Shown: in pieces, positions 9,248 to 17,872 of the stretch
Position numbering within the stretch: the first letter of the stretch is position 1
Layout: the number at the start of each line of letters is the position of its first letter
Source: Metabacillus lacus
Lineage (GTDB): Bacteria > Bacillota > Bacilli > Bacillales > Bacillaceae
Length of the DNA: 58,202 bases
NCBI RefSeq assembly: GCF_009674805.1
Contig: NZ_WKKI01000023.1
Location: forward strand, 1 to 58,202
Reading direction: 5' to 3'
The notes under the pieces: model-generated
What the model saw: the letters and a program-made list of their open reading frames with translations, nothing else
What the model was told of the DNA's origin: nothing
The model's database searches: none
Position numbers and translations under genes: made by a program

Positions 9248-9273
9248 GAAGCCCGAAGCGGGTTTCTTTTTTT
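9248..9273 (+). terminator. Terminator of the yodT-gabT operon
   Basis: GAAGCCCG (9248-9255), loop AAG, then CGGGTTTC (9259-9266) with one G-T pair, followed by seven T. The stretch 9274-9424 holds no gene and no convincing promoter. Confidence 0.75.
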
Positions 9274-9424
9274 GTTGGTTTTTCTTTTGTTTGCGTATGT
9301 TTGATGACAAGTTTTCATTTTTGAATGGGAGATTTAATACTCAAAGGAGAAAACAGCTTTTTACATAATTCAGCAAAATAAGTGAATAATGACTGCATAG
9401 GCATTTGACTAAAAGGTGGATGAG

Positions 9425-9664
9425 ATGGTTACTCTTGGGTTTATAACGGTACTTTCATTTTTGCTGGGCTTGATCGTTGTGATTGATTTATTTCTGGAAT
9501 ATCATACCCTTCAGGAAGTGATGGCGAACATTTTTTTCATCTATATAGGAACTAGAGAAGGTTATGTATATGCAGGACTCGCTGCAGGTTTGTTTCTTGC
9601 TGTAAGAAAAGATGTAATGAACCGCAGGAAAACCGGAAAAAAATCTTCCTCTCATTCAGGGTGA
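9425..9664 (+). CDS. Small GerD-subunit-like membrane protein of a germinant receptor operon
   Basis: About 79 residues with two hydrophobic spans (FITVLSFLLGLIVVIDLFL and GYVYAGLAAGLFLAV) and a basic Ser-rich tail. The size, two spans and position next to GerB/A/C-type genes fit the small D proteins found with many GerA-family germinant receptors, which modulate receptor response in the inner spore membrane. ATG 9425 follows AAAGGTGG. It is first in the operon, 4 nt before the B gene. Individual D proteins share little sequence, so assignment rests on size, topology and neighbours. Confidence 0.65.
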   Translation: MVTLGFITVLSFLLGLIVVIDLFLEYHTLQEVMANIFFIYIGTREGYVYAGLAAGLFLAVRKDVMNRRKTGKKSSSHSG

Positions 9665-9668
9665 TACG

Positions 9669-10784
9669 ATGAAAAACCAGAAAATTTCTTTGTTGCAATA
9701 TTTCATTTTAATTGTCATTTTTCAAGTAGGCAGTACGATTGTCGTCGGTACTGGAAACAATGCTAAACAGGATGCCTGGATTGCTGTTATTCTTGCAGGC
9801 CTGGCAGGGATGATTATTATTGCTTTTTACTATTGGCTTCTCTCTATGGTTCCAGGTAAAAATCTTTATGAGGCAGTAGAAGCTGGAATTGGAAAATGGG
9901 TGGCAAAGCCTGTAATCATGATGTACACCGTTTACTTTTTCTATTTATCTGCAAGGGTATTAAGAGACTTTGATGAATTGCTCGTGTCATCCATTTTTAT
10001 CAACACCCCTGTTGAAATTATCTCAATAACAATGATCCTTGTGATTGGATATGCTTTATATCTTGGCATTGAAGTGTTAAGCAGAACGTCAGAAGTTTTC
10101 ATGCCATATGTAGTTGTGTTTATTCTTTTTCTTGCAGCCGGCTTGTTCATGTCAGGGGAGATAAAGTATACGAATGTTCTGCCTGTTCTGGCAGAAGGTT
10201 TGCAGCCAGTCCTGAAGGTTTTGTTTCCTTCTATGATCACTTTTCCATTCGGCGAAGTGATCGCATTTACTTTACTGCTTCCATTGATAAACCCTCAGAA
10301 AAAAGTATTAACAGCCTCCCTGTTAGCAGTACTTACAAGCACTGTTATCATCTGTTTAACCACCATTATTCAATTGATGACATTGGGAGTTGATATGAAA
10401 TCGAGATCTAATTTTCCTTTGCTGAGTGCAGCAAGGGAAATATCGCTGCTCGATTTTATAGAAAGAGTTGATTTAATTATCGTGTTTGTGATGATGTTCG
10501 GAATTATCGTTAAGGTTGGAATTTTTTTTTATGGGGGACTGCTGGGCATGCAAAAACTTTTTGGGCGCAGTTATAAAGATTTTGTATTTCCAATAGGATT
10601 GCTAATCGCTTTTATTTCTGTCTTAATTAGTGAGGACTTGGCTGAACATTTGATGGAAGGTCTGGAGTTTGTCCCTATCTATTTGCATATCCCGTTTCAA
10701 TTTGGCTTTCCTGCTGTGCTTGCGCTGCTTCTTTTTTTAAAGTTCAAAAAAAAGGAGAAAGCATATGAAGAACACAAATCCTGA
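9669..10784 (+). CDS. GerB-type germinant receptor subunit (GerKB-like permease)
   Basis: A 371-residue polytopic protein with about ten hydrophobic spans. It starts with the motif KISLLQYFILIVIFQVGSTI, typical of the GerAB/GerKB spore germination permeases of the APC superfamily, which bind the nutrient germinant in the inner spore membrane. VGTGNNAKQDAWIAV and FPFGEVIAF are further family-like segments. It starts 4 nt after the D-like gene and its end overlaps the A gene by 20 nt. Which germinant it senses cannot be told from sequence. Confidence 0.88.
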   Translation: MKNQKISLLQYFILIVIFQVGSTIVVGTGNNAKQDAWIAVILAGLAGMIIIAFYYWLLSMVPGKNLYEAVEAGIGKWVAKPVIMMYTVYFFYLSARVLRDFDELLVSSIFINTPVEIISITMILVIGYALYLGIEVLSRTSEVFMPYVVVFILFLAAGLFMSGEIKYTNVLPVLAEGLQPVLKVLFPSMITFPFGEVIAFTLLLPLINPQKKVLTASLLAVLTSTVIICLTTIIQLMTLGVDMKSRSNFPLLSAAREISLLDFIERVDLIIVFVMMFGIIVKVGIFFYGGLLGMQKLFGRSYKDFVFPIGLLIAFISVLISEDLAEHLMEGLEFVPIYLHIPFQFGFPAVLALLLFLKFKKKEKAYEEHKS

Positions 10785-12324
10785 AAATCAACATCCCGAA
10801 TACGACTTGATCAAGGAGCTCGTGGATTCACTCCGGGTGCAGAAAGAGCTTTACTCTGACATCAGCGAGAATAAAGAAGTGATTTCCAAAGTATTTGGAG
10901 ATTCATATGATTTAATTGTTCAGGATATGCTGCTTGGAGATCAAACGGGATTTATCTGTTATCTATCCAGTATGGCAGATAAGCAAAAGGTTGCTCTGGA
11001 AATCTGGCAGCCGCTGTCTGTTACGTATGATGAACAAAAGGATGCTAAAGTTATCAAGTCACTGGGAGAACTCAAGAAACTGCTGTATGCTGACAGATCT
11101 TCTTCCTTGGTTACCACGTTCCACGAACTGCTGTGGAAGATTGTTACAGGCCATGTAGTTATATCCTTCAATGGAATACCAGAGATGCTAGCGCTGCAAG
11201 TGGGTGGAATAGAAAAAAGAACGATTGTCGAACCCAGTACACAAACGATATTAAGAGGACCAAAAGATGGATTTGTAGAAGATATTCAAACAAATATGAG
11301 TTTGATCCGTAGAAGAGTCAAAAACCCGAGAATTCGTTTTGAAGCAAGCATTATTGGGGCTGAATCACGCACCACAGTCGTATTGGCTTATATCAATGAC
11401 TACACCTCCCCGAAAATAGTGGAAGAGATACGGAGCAGAATGAACAGTATTAATACTTCAGCCATCTTAGATTCCGGAAATGTTGAAGAATTTTTAACAG
11501 ATGAAACGTTTACACCGTTTCCGCTGATTCTTAATTCAGAAAGACCTGACAGTATAGCGGCAAACCTTATGGAAGGAAAGGCAGCCATACTTGTTGATGG
11601 AAGCCCGTTCGTCCTCGTGGTTCCATCTGTGTTTTCAGATTTCTTTCAGGCAACCGAAGACTATTATCAGCCTTTTTTTATGGCAAGCTTTGTCCGGCTG
11701 ATTCGTTATATCGCCTTTATGATTTCTTTGATTCTGCCGAGCTTATACGTGGCGCTTACCACTTTTCATCCCGAGCTGATGCCGACTGCCTTGTTAATCA
11801 GTATACAGGCTCAGCGTGAAAGTGTGCCTGTACCAGCCGTGGTCGAAATTCTCCTGATGGAGCTGACTTTTGAAATTTTGCGGGAAGCAGGCGTCAGAAT
11901 GCCGCGAGCGGTAGGACAAACAGTGTCCATTGTGGGTGCGCTTGTAATCGGCCAGGCAGCCGTGGAAGCCGGTCTTGTATCCAATGTACTCATTATTATA
12001 GTGGCGTTTACTGCCATTTCGAGTTTTGTAACGCCAATATATAATTTTTCAATGTCGACCAGGCTTCTTCGTTTTATCCTCATACTGGGGGCAGCTATGA
12101 TGGGCCTGTATGCCGTACTGCTGCTGTTGGTGGTTATGGTTATTCACCTGACAAGCCTGCGATCCTTCGGGGTGCCTTATTTAATCCCGTTTGCTCCTTT
12201 TTCAAAAGGAGATCAAGACGATGTCATGATCAGAACGCCCATTTGGGCCAACAGGAAAAAGCCTTCTTATCTAAAGCCGCAGGTTTCTGAGAAAATACAA
12301 GAACAAGATGGTGAGACAACGTGA
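10765..12324 (+). CDS. GerA-type germinant receptor subunit (GerKA-like)
   Basis: A 519-residue GerA-family spore germination protein. A soluble N-terminal region of about 290 residues (with ILRGPKDGFVEDIQTN, a family signature, and VEPSTQT) is followed by 4-5 membrane spans (around 320-470, including FEILREAGVRMPRAVGQTVS) and a short cytosolic tail. With B and C subunits it forms the receptor in the inner spore membrane that starts ion release. ATG 10765 has AAGGAG just upstream, within the B gene. Its end overlaps the C gene by 4 nt. Confidence 0.9.
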   Translation: MKNTNPENQHPEYDLIKELVDSLRVQKELYSDISENKEVISKVFGDSYDLIVQDMLLGDQTGFICYLSSMADKQKVALEIWQPLSVTYDEQKDAKVIKSLGELKKLLYADRSSSLVTTFHELLWKIVTGHVVISFNGIPEMLALQVGGIEKRTIVEPSTQTILRGPKDGFVEDIQTNMSLIRRRVKNPRIRFEASIIGAESRTTVVLAYINDYTSPKIVEEIRSRMNSINTSAILDSGNVEEFLTDETFTPFPLILNSERPDSIAANLMEGKAAILVDGSPFVLVVPSVFSDFFQATEDYYQPFFMASFVRLIRYIAFMISLILPSLYVALTTFHPELMPTALLISIQAQRESVPVPAVVEILLMELTFEILREAGVRMPRAVGQTVSIVGALVIGQAAVEAGLVSNVLIIIVAFTAISSFVTPIYNFSMSTRLLRFILILGAAMMGLYAVLLLLVVMVIHLTSLRSFGVPYLIPFAPFSKGDQDDVMIRTPIWANRKKPSYLKPQVSEKIQEQDGETT

Positions 12325-13526
12325 ACCTATTAAAATCAGCAGCTGCCATTTGTCTTGTTTTTATGCTGTCGGGATGCTGGGATTTAATTGAAATAAATAA
12401 ATTATCCATTGTAACAGGCATTGCCATTGAGAAGGGGGAAAATGCCAAATACAAACTGACAGTTGAAACAGTTAACGAAAGCGAAATGGCTCCGGATGGA
12501 GGGGAGGGCAACGCACCTGTTACATTATACAGCCAGGAGGGAAACTCAATTTCAGCGCTGATTAACAGGTTGAATGAAGGTTTGATGAGAAGGCTGATCT
12601 ACTCTCATACAAGAGTCATTGTTCTTGATGAAAGTGTTGCGAAAGAGGGCCTGAATGACATCTTGGATTTTTTGGACAGAACCGGAGAATTCCGAAATGA
12701 TTTCAGTTTATTAATTTCAAAGGGAAATAAAGCTTCCGATATTATTTCCATTACATATCCGATCAGAAAAGTTCCTTCATTAAAGCTTGATGCACAGATC
12801 GAAAGCTTATATCAAGACTATGGAGGTGTGCCTGAAGTAAGGCTGACTGATTTTATTCATTCCATTACTACGGAAGGAAGGCATCCTGTAGCGCTCGCTG
12901 TAAGCATAGAGGGTGATCCGAAAGCGGGAGGCTCTGTTGAAAATAATAAACAGATCTCAAATGAAACAAGGGTACTTTTAGATGGGATCGGACTGTTCAA
13001 GAATGATAAGCTGCAGGGATACTTAGATATAGAAGAATCAAGAAATTATCTCTGGACTCAAGACCTGAAAGCAACGACGGTCAGTTATCAATGCAATGCC
13101 AAAGAAGATAAGTTTGCTGCAGCACGGGTTTCCTCTTCACACTCTTCTATGAGAGTCACCAAACATAATGGCAAGTACACGCTTCATGTGGACAATATTA
13201 GTGAAACACGACTGCACGGCACTCAATGTCCTTTAGATCTTAGTAAACAAGAAACATATGATCAAATTACGGAAGAACTGGAAAAAGTAATTGGAGACGG
13301 CATTAAAGAAACGATTCAAAAGGTACAGCAGGATTTTCAGAGTGATATCTTTGGATTTGGTGAAACGTACTATAGATCCAATTATAAAGATTTTCAAAAT
13401 ATTAAGCATCAATGGGATGAGATTTTCTCAGAAGCTGAAGTAGATGTGAACATCAAAGTCAGGCTTAGAAGATCAGGCGTGCGCGGTGAAAGCTTTTTAA
13501 ATGTTACGACAGATGAAGAACAGTGA
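12321..13526 (+). CDS. GerC-type germinant receptor lipoprotein (GerKC-like)
   Basis: A 401-residue Ger(x)C family lipoprotein. The N-terminus has a hydrophobic run ending in the lipobox LSGC with lipidated Cys19, followed by WDLIEINKLSIVTGIAIE, the typical start of mature GerC proteins. The C-terminal domain (about 210-395) contains FGFGETYYRSNYKDF, also family-like. Diacylglyceryl transfer to the Cys anchors it on the outer face of the inner spore membrane. The start is GTG 12321 with GGTGAG five bases upstream, overlapping the A gene. A terminator follows the stop. Confidence 0.88.
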   Translation: MNLLKSAAAICLVFMLSGCWDLIEINKLSIVTGIAIEKGENAKYKLTVETVNESEMAPDGGEGNAPVTLYSQEGNSISALINRLNEGLMRRLIYSHTRVIVLDESVAKEGLNDILDFLDRTGEFRNDFSLLISKGNKASDIISITYPIRKVPSLKLDAQIESLYQDYGGVPEVRLTDFIHSITTEGRHPVALAVSIEGDPKAGGSVENNKQISNETRVLLDGIGLFKNDKLQGYLDIEESRNYLWTQDLKATTVSYQCNAKEDKFAAARVSSSHSSMRVTKHNGKYTLHVDNISETRLHGTQCPLDLSKQETYDQITEELEKVIGDGIKETIQKVQQDFQSDIFGFGETYYRSNYKDFQNIKHQWDEIFSEAEVDVNIKVRLRRSGVRGESFLNVTTDEEQ

Positions 13527-13561
13527 AAATACCATGTGTTGAACACAATCAGTCAGCGGAG

Positions 13562-13592
13562 ATATGCTTTCCTTTTGGAAAGCATATTTTTA
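13562..13592 (+). terminator. Terminator of the germinant receptor operon
   Basis: ATATGCTTTCC (13562-13572), loop TTTT, then GGAAAGCATAT (13577-13587) and a T run form an 11-bp hairpin. It separates the ger operon from yodP and rules out an earlier in-frame start for yodP at 13523. Confidence 0.85.
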
Positions 13593-13630
13593 TTCAGCCT
13601 GCAGTAAGGTTTAATAATGGGGGGCAGAGC

Positions 13631-14458
13631 ATGGAACAAATATATGAATGCGGCAGCAACACAATGCGTTATGAGGTTGATATCTATAATAAAAGGGCTA
13701 AGCTTGAGTCGTATGGGGGCAGCTTGCTTGCAGCACTGAATAAAATAATGGAGCTCTCGAATGAGAAAAAGCTGGAAAAGGTGATTGTAAAAGGACAGAA
13801 GGAAGATCAGATTACTCTTATTTCACAAGGATTTACAACCGAAGCTGTGATTCTTCACTACTTTGGCAGAAATGAGCATGCTTTTCTTGCTGCAAAATAT
13901 CTCTCTGAAAACCGCAGAAGTACGAATTCGTGGATAGAAGAAGACAACCTGCTCGAGAAGGTATTTCAGAAATCATCAACTTCCATCAACAGGGAATCTG
14001 GCTTTTCAATCCGCCGGGCAAACGTTCATGATGCAATAAAAATGAGTGAATTTTACTGTAAAGTGTTTGATGTATACCCCACACCTATATTTCAACCTCA
14101 GTACATTCAAAAAACGATGACGCATACAGTCTATTATCTCGCGGAACATTCAGGAAAAATCATCAGTGCTGCATCCGCTGATATCAATGGTGCAAGGGAC
14201 AGTGCTGAATTGACGGATTGTGCCACTTTGCCGGAATACAGGGGTTATCAGCTCATGCAGCAGCTCCTTCTGCGGCTTGAACAAGAGCTTGTGAAAAAAA
14301 AGATTTACTGTGCTTATTCTATTGCAAGAGCACAAAGCTTTGGCATGAACTCTGTATTGCATCAGCTTCAATATCAATATACAGGCAGGCTGACAAATAA
14401 CTGCTATATTCACAAGGACTTAGAAAACATGAACGTTTGGTGCAAGTTGTTAAGTTGA
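13631..14458 (+). CDS. yodP: Beta-lysine N6-acetyltransferase (YodP/AblB family)
   Basis: A 275-residue GNAT-fold acetyltransferase. The acetyl-CoA core lies near the C-terminus: SIRRANVHDA, ISAASADIN, DCATLPEYRGYQLMQQLL and YSIARAQSFGMN. In methanogens AblB acetylates the 6-amino group of the beta-lysine made by lysine 2,3-aminomutase; Bacillus YodP is its homologue. ATG 13631 follows GGGGGGC and lies after the ger terminator, so the frame extension up to 13523 is not coding. It precedes the sigma-54 activator and kamA on the same strand. Product: N6-acetyl-beta-lysine, here probably a catabolic intermediate or an osmolyte. Confidence 0.87.
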   Translation: MEQIYECGSNTMRYEVDIYNKRAKLESYGGSLLAALNKIMELSNEKKLEKVIVKGQKEDQITLISQGFTTEAVILHYFGRNEHAFLAAKYLSENRRSTNSWIEEDNLLEKVFQKSSTSINRESGFSIRRANVHDAIKMSEFYCKVFDVYPTPIFQPQYIQKTMTHTVYYLAEHSGKIISAASADINGARDSAELTDCATLPEYRGYQLMQQLLLRLEQELVKKKIYCAYSIARAQSFGMNSVLHQLQYQYTGRLTNNCYIHKDLENMNVWCKLLS

Positions 14459-14511
14459 AGTTGCTTAAAATTCGGCATTGCCGGCAAAAAAATGAGCGGG
14501 AGGCGTGCAGT

Positions 14512-15906
14512 ATGAGCATGTTGGAAATCTTGCTTGCTGATATTCTCGAAAAAACCGGTGAAGGTGTTCATGCTGTAGACGCTGAGGGAATGACGGTGAT
14601 TTATAATCAAAGAGCTGCGCTTCATGACGGTCTGGAGCAGCAGAATGTAATCGGGAGGCATATTCTTGATATGTTCCCTTCACTAAACAGCCAGAACAGC
14701 ACCCTTCTTTCTGTCCTGGCAACGAGGGAAGCCAAATTAAATATTCTGCAGTGTTATGTGAATAGCGCTGGCAGGAAAATAGAAACCGTTAACTCCACTT
14801 ATCCAATTTTTCATCATGGTACACTTCTAGGCGCAGTTGAGATAGCCAAAGACTATACAGCCGTAAAAGCACTGTCTGAAACTTTGGTTGATCTTCAGCA
14901 GAAATTCTCACAGTCTGCCTTGCAAAAACAGAGAGGCAAGATTGAAAAAACCACCTTTGACAGCATTATTACGCAGAACGCCCTGATGAAGAAAACAGTG
15001 GAGCAAGCAAGAAAAGCTGCAAAGCATTCTTCGACTGTGCTGATTTCAGGTGAAACAGGAACGGGCAAGGAATTGTTCGTACAAGCTCTGCATGAGGCTT
15101 CTCCCCGGAGTGATAAACCTTTTATTGCGCAGAACTGTGCTGCCCTGCCAGAGAACCTTCTGGAGAGCATTTTATTTGGGACGGCAAAAGGAAGCTTTAC
15201 CGGAGCAGTTGACCGTCCCGGGTTGTTACAGATTGCAGACGGAGGCACTTTGTTTCTTGATGAACTGCAGTCTATGCCCCTTCACCTTCAGGCTAAGCTG
15301 CTGAGAGTTTTGGAGGAAAAGGAAGTAAGAAGAATTGGGAGTTGTGACAGCAAATCAGTGGATGTCAGAATCATTGCAGCTATGAATAAAGAACCTTTCT
15401 CTGCTGCAGAGGAAGGTGTGCTGCGTCATGATTTATTTTACAGATTATCAGTTTTTACAATCAGCTTGCCGCCATTAAAACAGCGGCAGGAAGATATCCT
15501 GATGCTTGCAGACCATTTTATCAGAGCTTATAACAGAGAGTTCTTCAAAAATGTAACAGGCATTCATCCTGCTGCTGAGAACATACTTCTTTCTTACTCC
15601 TGGCCGGGCAATATCCGTGAATTGAAACATACCATAGAATATTCAATGAACATCATGGAAGGAAGCACTCTTCTGCCCCAGCACCTACCGCAAAGAATCT
15701 CAGGAGCAAGTCTGGAAGAAAGCACAATACACATTGGAAAATCTTCAGGATTAAAAGAAAAGCTGAAAAATTATGAGCGCAGTTGTATTGAGGAGGCGCT
15801 ATTCTTAACAGGCGGGAACGTGTCGAAAGCGGCTGCTCTCCTTCAAATTCCCCGGCAGACTCTGCAGTATAAACTGAAATACATGCCGGAAATCAGGCAT
15901 CCATGA
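14512..15906 (+). CDS. Sigma-54-dependent transcriptional activator, RocR-like (PAS-AAA-HTH)
   Basis: A 464-residue bacterial enhancer-binding protein. An N-terminal PAS-like sensor (about 10-115, with VDAEGMTVIYNQ) is followed by the AAA+ domain: Walker A GETGTGKE (180-187), the sigma-54 contact loop as GSFTGA (227-232) instead of GAFTGA, and Walker B GGTLFLDE (244-251). A C-terminal Fis-type helix-turn-helix follows (GGNVSKAAALLQIPRQTLQ). It resembles RocR and similar amino-acid catabolism activators. ATG 14512 has GGGAGGCG upstream. Together with the -24/-12 site at 15953 it probably activates kamA; the PAS ligand is unknown. Confidence 0.88.
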   Translation: MSMLEILLADILEKTGEGVHAVDAEGMTVIYNQRAALHDGLEQQNVIGRHILDMFPSLNSQNSTLLSVLATREAKLNILQCYVNSAGRKIETVNSTYPIFHHGTLLGAVEIAKDYTAVKALSETLVDLQQKFSQSALQKQRGKIEKTTFDSIITQNALMKKTVEQARKAAKHSSTVLISGETGTGKELFVQALHEASPRSDKPFIAQNCAALPENLLESILFGTAKGSFTGAVDRPGLLQIADGGTLFLDELQSMPLHLQAKLLRVLEEKEVRRIGSCDSKSVDVRIIAAMNKEPFSAAEEGVLRHDLFYRLSVFTISLPPLKQRQEDILMLADHFIRAYNREFFKNVTGIHPAAENILLSYSWPGNIRELKHTIEYSMNIMEGSTLLPQHLPQRISGASLEESTIHIGKSSGLKEKLKNYERSCIEEALFLTGGNVSKAAALLQIPRQTLQYKLKYMPEIRHP

Positions 15907-15952
15907 CCACAGGATCTTGCATTGAGGGCACTTATGCCGCCTTGAAATGCAT

Positions 15953-15969
15953 TTGGCATCATTCTTGCA
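15953..15969 (+). promoter_or_regulatory. Sigma-54 (-24/-12) promoter for kamA
   Basis: TTGGCATCATTCTTGCA matches the TTGGCAC-N5-TTGCA consensus except for T at position 7, with the invariant GG (15955-15956) and GC (15967-15968) ten bases apart. It lies between a sigma-54 activator and kamA, 34 nt before the kamA ATG. Just upstream, ATGCC (15933-15937) and GGCAT (15955-15959) form a possible inverted repeat; no clear separate enhancer site was defined. Confidence 0.8.
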
Positions 15970-16002
15970 TATATAGTAGGTGAGGATAAGGGGGAATGAC
16001 AA

Positions 16003-17427
16003 ATGAACCATTCACTATATAAACCCAGCAAGCACTGGAAGGAATGTGAAATTTGGAAGGACGTTAGTGAAGAAAATTGGAACAGCTGGATCTGGCAGCT
16101 GACCAATACAATTAGAAATCTCGACGATTTGAAAAAAGTTGTGAATCTGACCGGGGATGAAGAAGAGGGAGTAAAAATTTCAACAAAAACCATTCCATTG
16201 AATATTACCCCATACTATGCATGGCTCATGAACCAGGATGACAGCAGATGCCCAATCAGAATGCAGTCAGTGCCAATCAGCAAAGAACTTAACAAAACAC
16301 CGTATGATCTGGAAGATCCGCTTCATGAGGATGAAGATTCTCCAGTGCCCGGCCTGACGCACCGCTACCCTGATAGAGTTCTTTTCCTTGTAACAAATCA
16401 ATGCTCAATGTACTGCAGATATTGTACCCGCCGCAGATTTTCGGGACAGATAGGGATGGGTGTACCTAAAAAGCAGCTGGATGCTGCAATCAGCTACATT
16501 GCTGCAACCCCCGAAGTAAGAGATGTTCTTATATCGGGAGGTGACGGGCTTCTGATCAATGATACCATCCTGGAATATATCCTGAAAAATTTAAGAGCCA
16601 TTCCCCATGTAGAGATTATAAGAATCGGTACAAGAGCACCAGTTGTTTTTCCGCAAAGAATAACAGAAGATCTGTGCACCATTCTGAAGAAATATCATCC
16701 AATTTGGCTAAACACGCACTTCAATACAAGCATTGAAATAACCGAAGAAGCTAAAAAAGCATGTGAAATGCTTGCCGATGCAGGGGTTCCTGTAGGCAAT
16801 CAAGCTGTTATTCTTGCAGGGATAAATGACAGCGTTCCAATCATGAAAAAGCTTATGCATGACTTGGTTAAGATCAGGGTGAGACCTTATTACATTTATC
16901 AATGCGACCTTTCAGAAGGCATCGGCCATTTCAGAGCACCTATATCTAAAGGACTGGAAATCATTGAAGGGCTGAGGGGACATACGTCCGGATATGCAGT
17001 ACCCGCCTTTGTAGTTGACGCGCCAGGAGGCGGCGGAAAAATAACACTTCAGCCCAATTACCTCCTTTCACAAAGTCCGGAGAAAACAGTGCTGCGCAAC
17101 TTTGAAGGAGTGATTACCACTTATCCTGAGCCAATGAAGTATACTGCCGGCAAGGCAGATGAATATTTCGCAAGCATCTATCCAGATTATGAATCAAAAA
17201 AATCCGGAGCAGGTATTGCCGGACTGTTTGACAAAAAACATAAAACGCTTGTGCCGGAGGGGCTTAACAGAATAGAAAGACGCAATTCCTATGAAACCAA
17301 CCCTGAACACAGCACACTGAAAGACAAACGGGAAAAGCGGGATGAACTTAAGGAAAAGAAGTACCAGGCTCAGCTGAAAAAACTAGAAGCCGGTTCCAAT
17401 GAGGGCAGCGATCATGATAAAGTGTGA
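16003..17427 (+). CDS. kamA: L-lysine 2,3-aminomutase
   Basis: A 474-residue radical-SAM/PLP enzyme that converts L-lysine to L-beta-lysine in the cytoplasm. The CSMYCRYC motif (Cys134, Cys138, Cys141), followed by TRRR, binds the 4Fe-4S cluster; the PLP lysine is Lys346 in APGGGGKI. QCDLSEGIGHFR is also conserved in the family. The C-terminus is highly charged (KREKRDELKEKK). A strong site, AAGGGGGAA, precedes ATG 16003. Transcription probably starts at the sigma-54 promoter just upstream. The 3' end overlaps yokU by about 14 nt. Confidence 0.93.
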   Translation: MNHSLYKPSKHWKECEIWKDVSEENWNSWIWQLTNTIRNLDDLKKVVNLTGDEEEGVKISTKTIPLNITPYYAWLMNQDDSRCPIRMQSVPISKELNKTPYDLEDPLHEDEDSPVPGLTHRYPDRVLFLVTNQCSMYCRYCTRRRFSGQIGMGVPKKQLDAAISYIAATPEVRDVLISGGDGLLINDTILEYILKNLRAIPHVEIIRIGTRAPVVFPQRITEDLCTILKKYHPIWLNTHFNTSIEITEEAKKACEMLADAGVPVGNQAVILAGINDSVPIMKKLMHDLVKIRVRPYYIYQCDLSEGIGHFRAPISKGLEIIEGLRGHTSGYAVPAFVVDAPGGGGKITLQPNYLLSQSPEKTVLRNFEGVITTYPEPMKYTAGKADEYFASIYPDYESKKSGAGIAGLFDKKHKTLVPEGLNRIERRNSYETNPEHSTLKDKREKRDELKEKKYQAQLKKLEAGSNEGSDHDKV

Positions 17428-17692
17428 CTGGTGCTTCTCCCCACAGGCAGAGCAGGGAAAAAACACTGTATACTGGGAGCTTCCTGACGGCAGCAGGGCT
17501 ATAGAGATTATAAATTCTCCCTGTGTTATCTGCAGGAAATGCGGGATGACATATCAGGAGGAGAATATTATAGAACAAATTGAAGAACAGCTGCTGCTCA
17601 TCAATACTTCTCTGCTGGAAAAATCAATCACCTTTTCTGAACTAATGAAACAGCCAAGACTGCTAAAAAGAAATTATTTTAAATTTGACTGA
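17414..17692 (+). CDS. yokU: YokU-family zinc-ribbon-like protein
   Basis: 92 residues with two Cys pairs: CDWC at the N-terminus and CRKC further on (in CVICRKCGMTYQ), the usual zinc-ribbon pattern; VYWELPDGSRAIEI and the ending LLKRNYFKFD are as in Bacillus YokU. It always accompanies kamA in the genomes I recall, but its function is unknown; protection or regulation of KamA are possible roles. I chose ATG 17414, giving MIKCDWC; an earlier ATG at 17399 would add MRAAI. It overlaps the kamA 3' end and is followed by a terminator. Confidence 0.87.
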   Translation: MIKCDWCFSPQAEQGKNTVYWELPDGSRAIEIINSPCVICRKCGMTYQEENIIEQIEEQLLLINTSLLEKSITFSELMKQPRLLKRNYFKFD

Positions 17693-17700
17693 AAACGTGC

Positions 17701-17733
17701 AGAATCCATGAGAATACCTCTGGATTCTTTTTT
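17701..17733 (+). terminator. Terminator of the kamA-yokU operon
   Basis: AGAATCCA (17701-17708) and TGGATTCT (17721-17728) form an 8-bp stem followed by five T. Confidence 0.8.
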
Positions 17734-17872
17734 AATGAAGTAACTTATGCTGATGATCTATGGGGGAGTGTTAGAGTTTCTCCGGGGTATCTATTCTTCT
17801 ATAGAGGGATATGCTAAAATCCATATTCACAGTGAAAATGTCCAGCAGCATCAGCCAGGCAACTTTTAAAGG

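Noticed and set aside
9383-9412. TGAATA as a sigma-G -35 element for the ger operon
   Set aside because: The only matching -10 (TTGACTA at 9405) would put the transcription start at the ribosome binding site and start codon.
13523-13630. In-frame extension of yodP to GTG 13523
   Set aside because: It would run through the 11-bp terminator of the germinant receptor operon; ATG 13631 has a proper site and fits homologue length.
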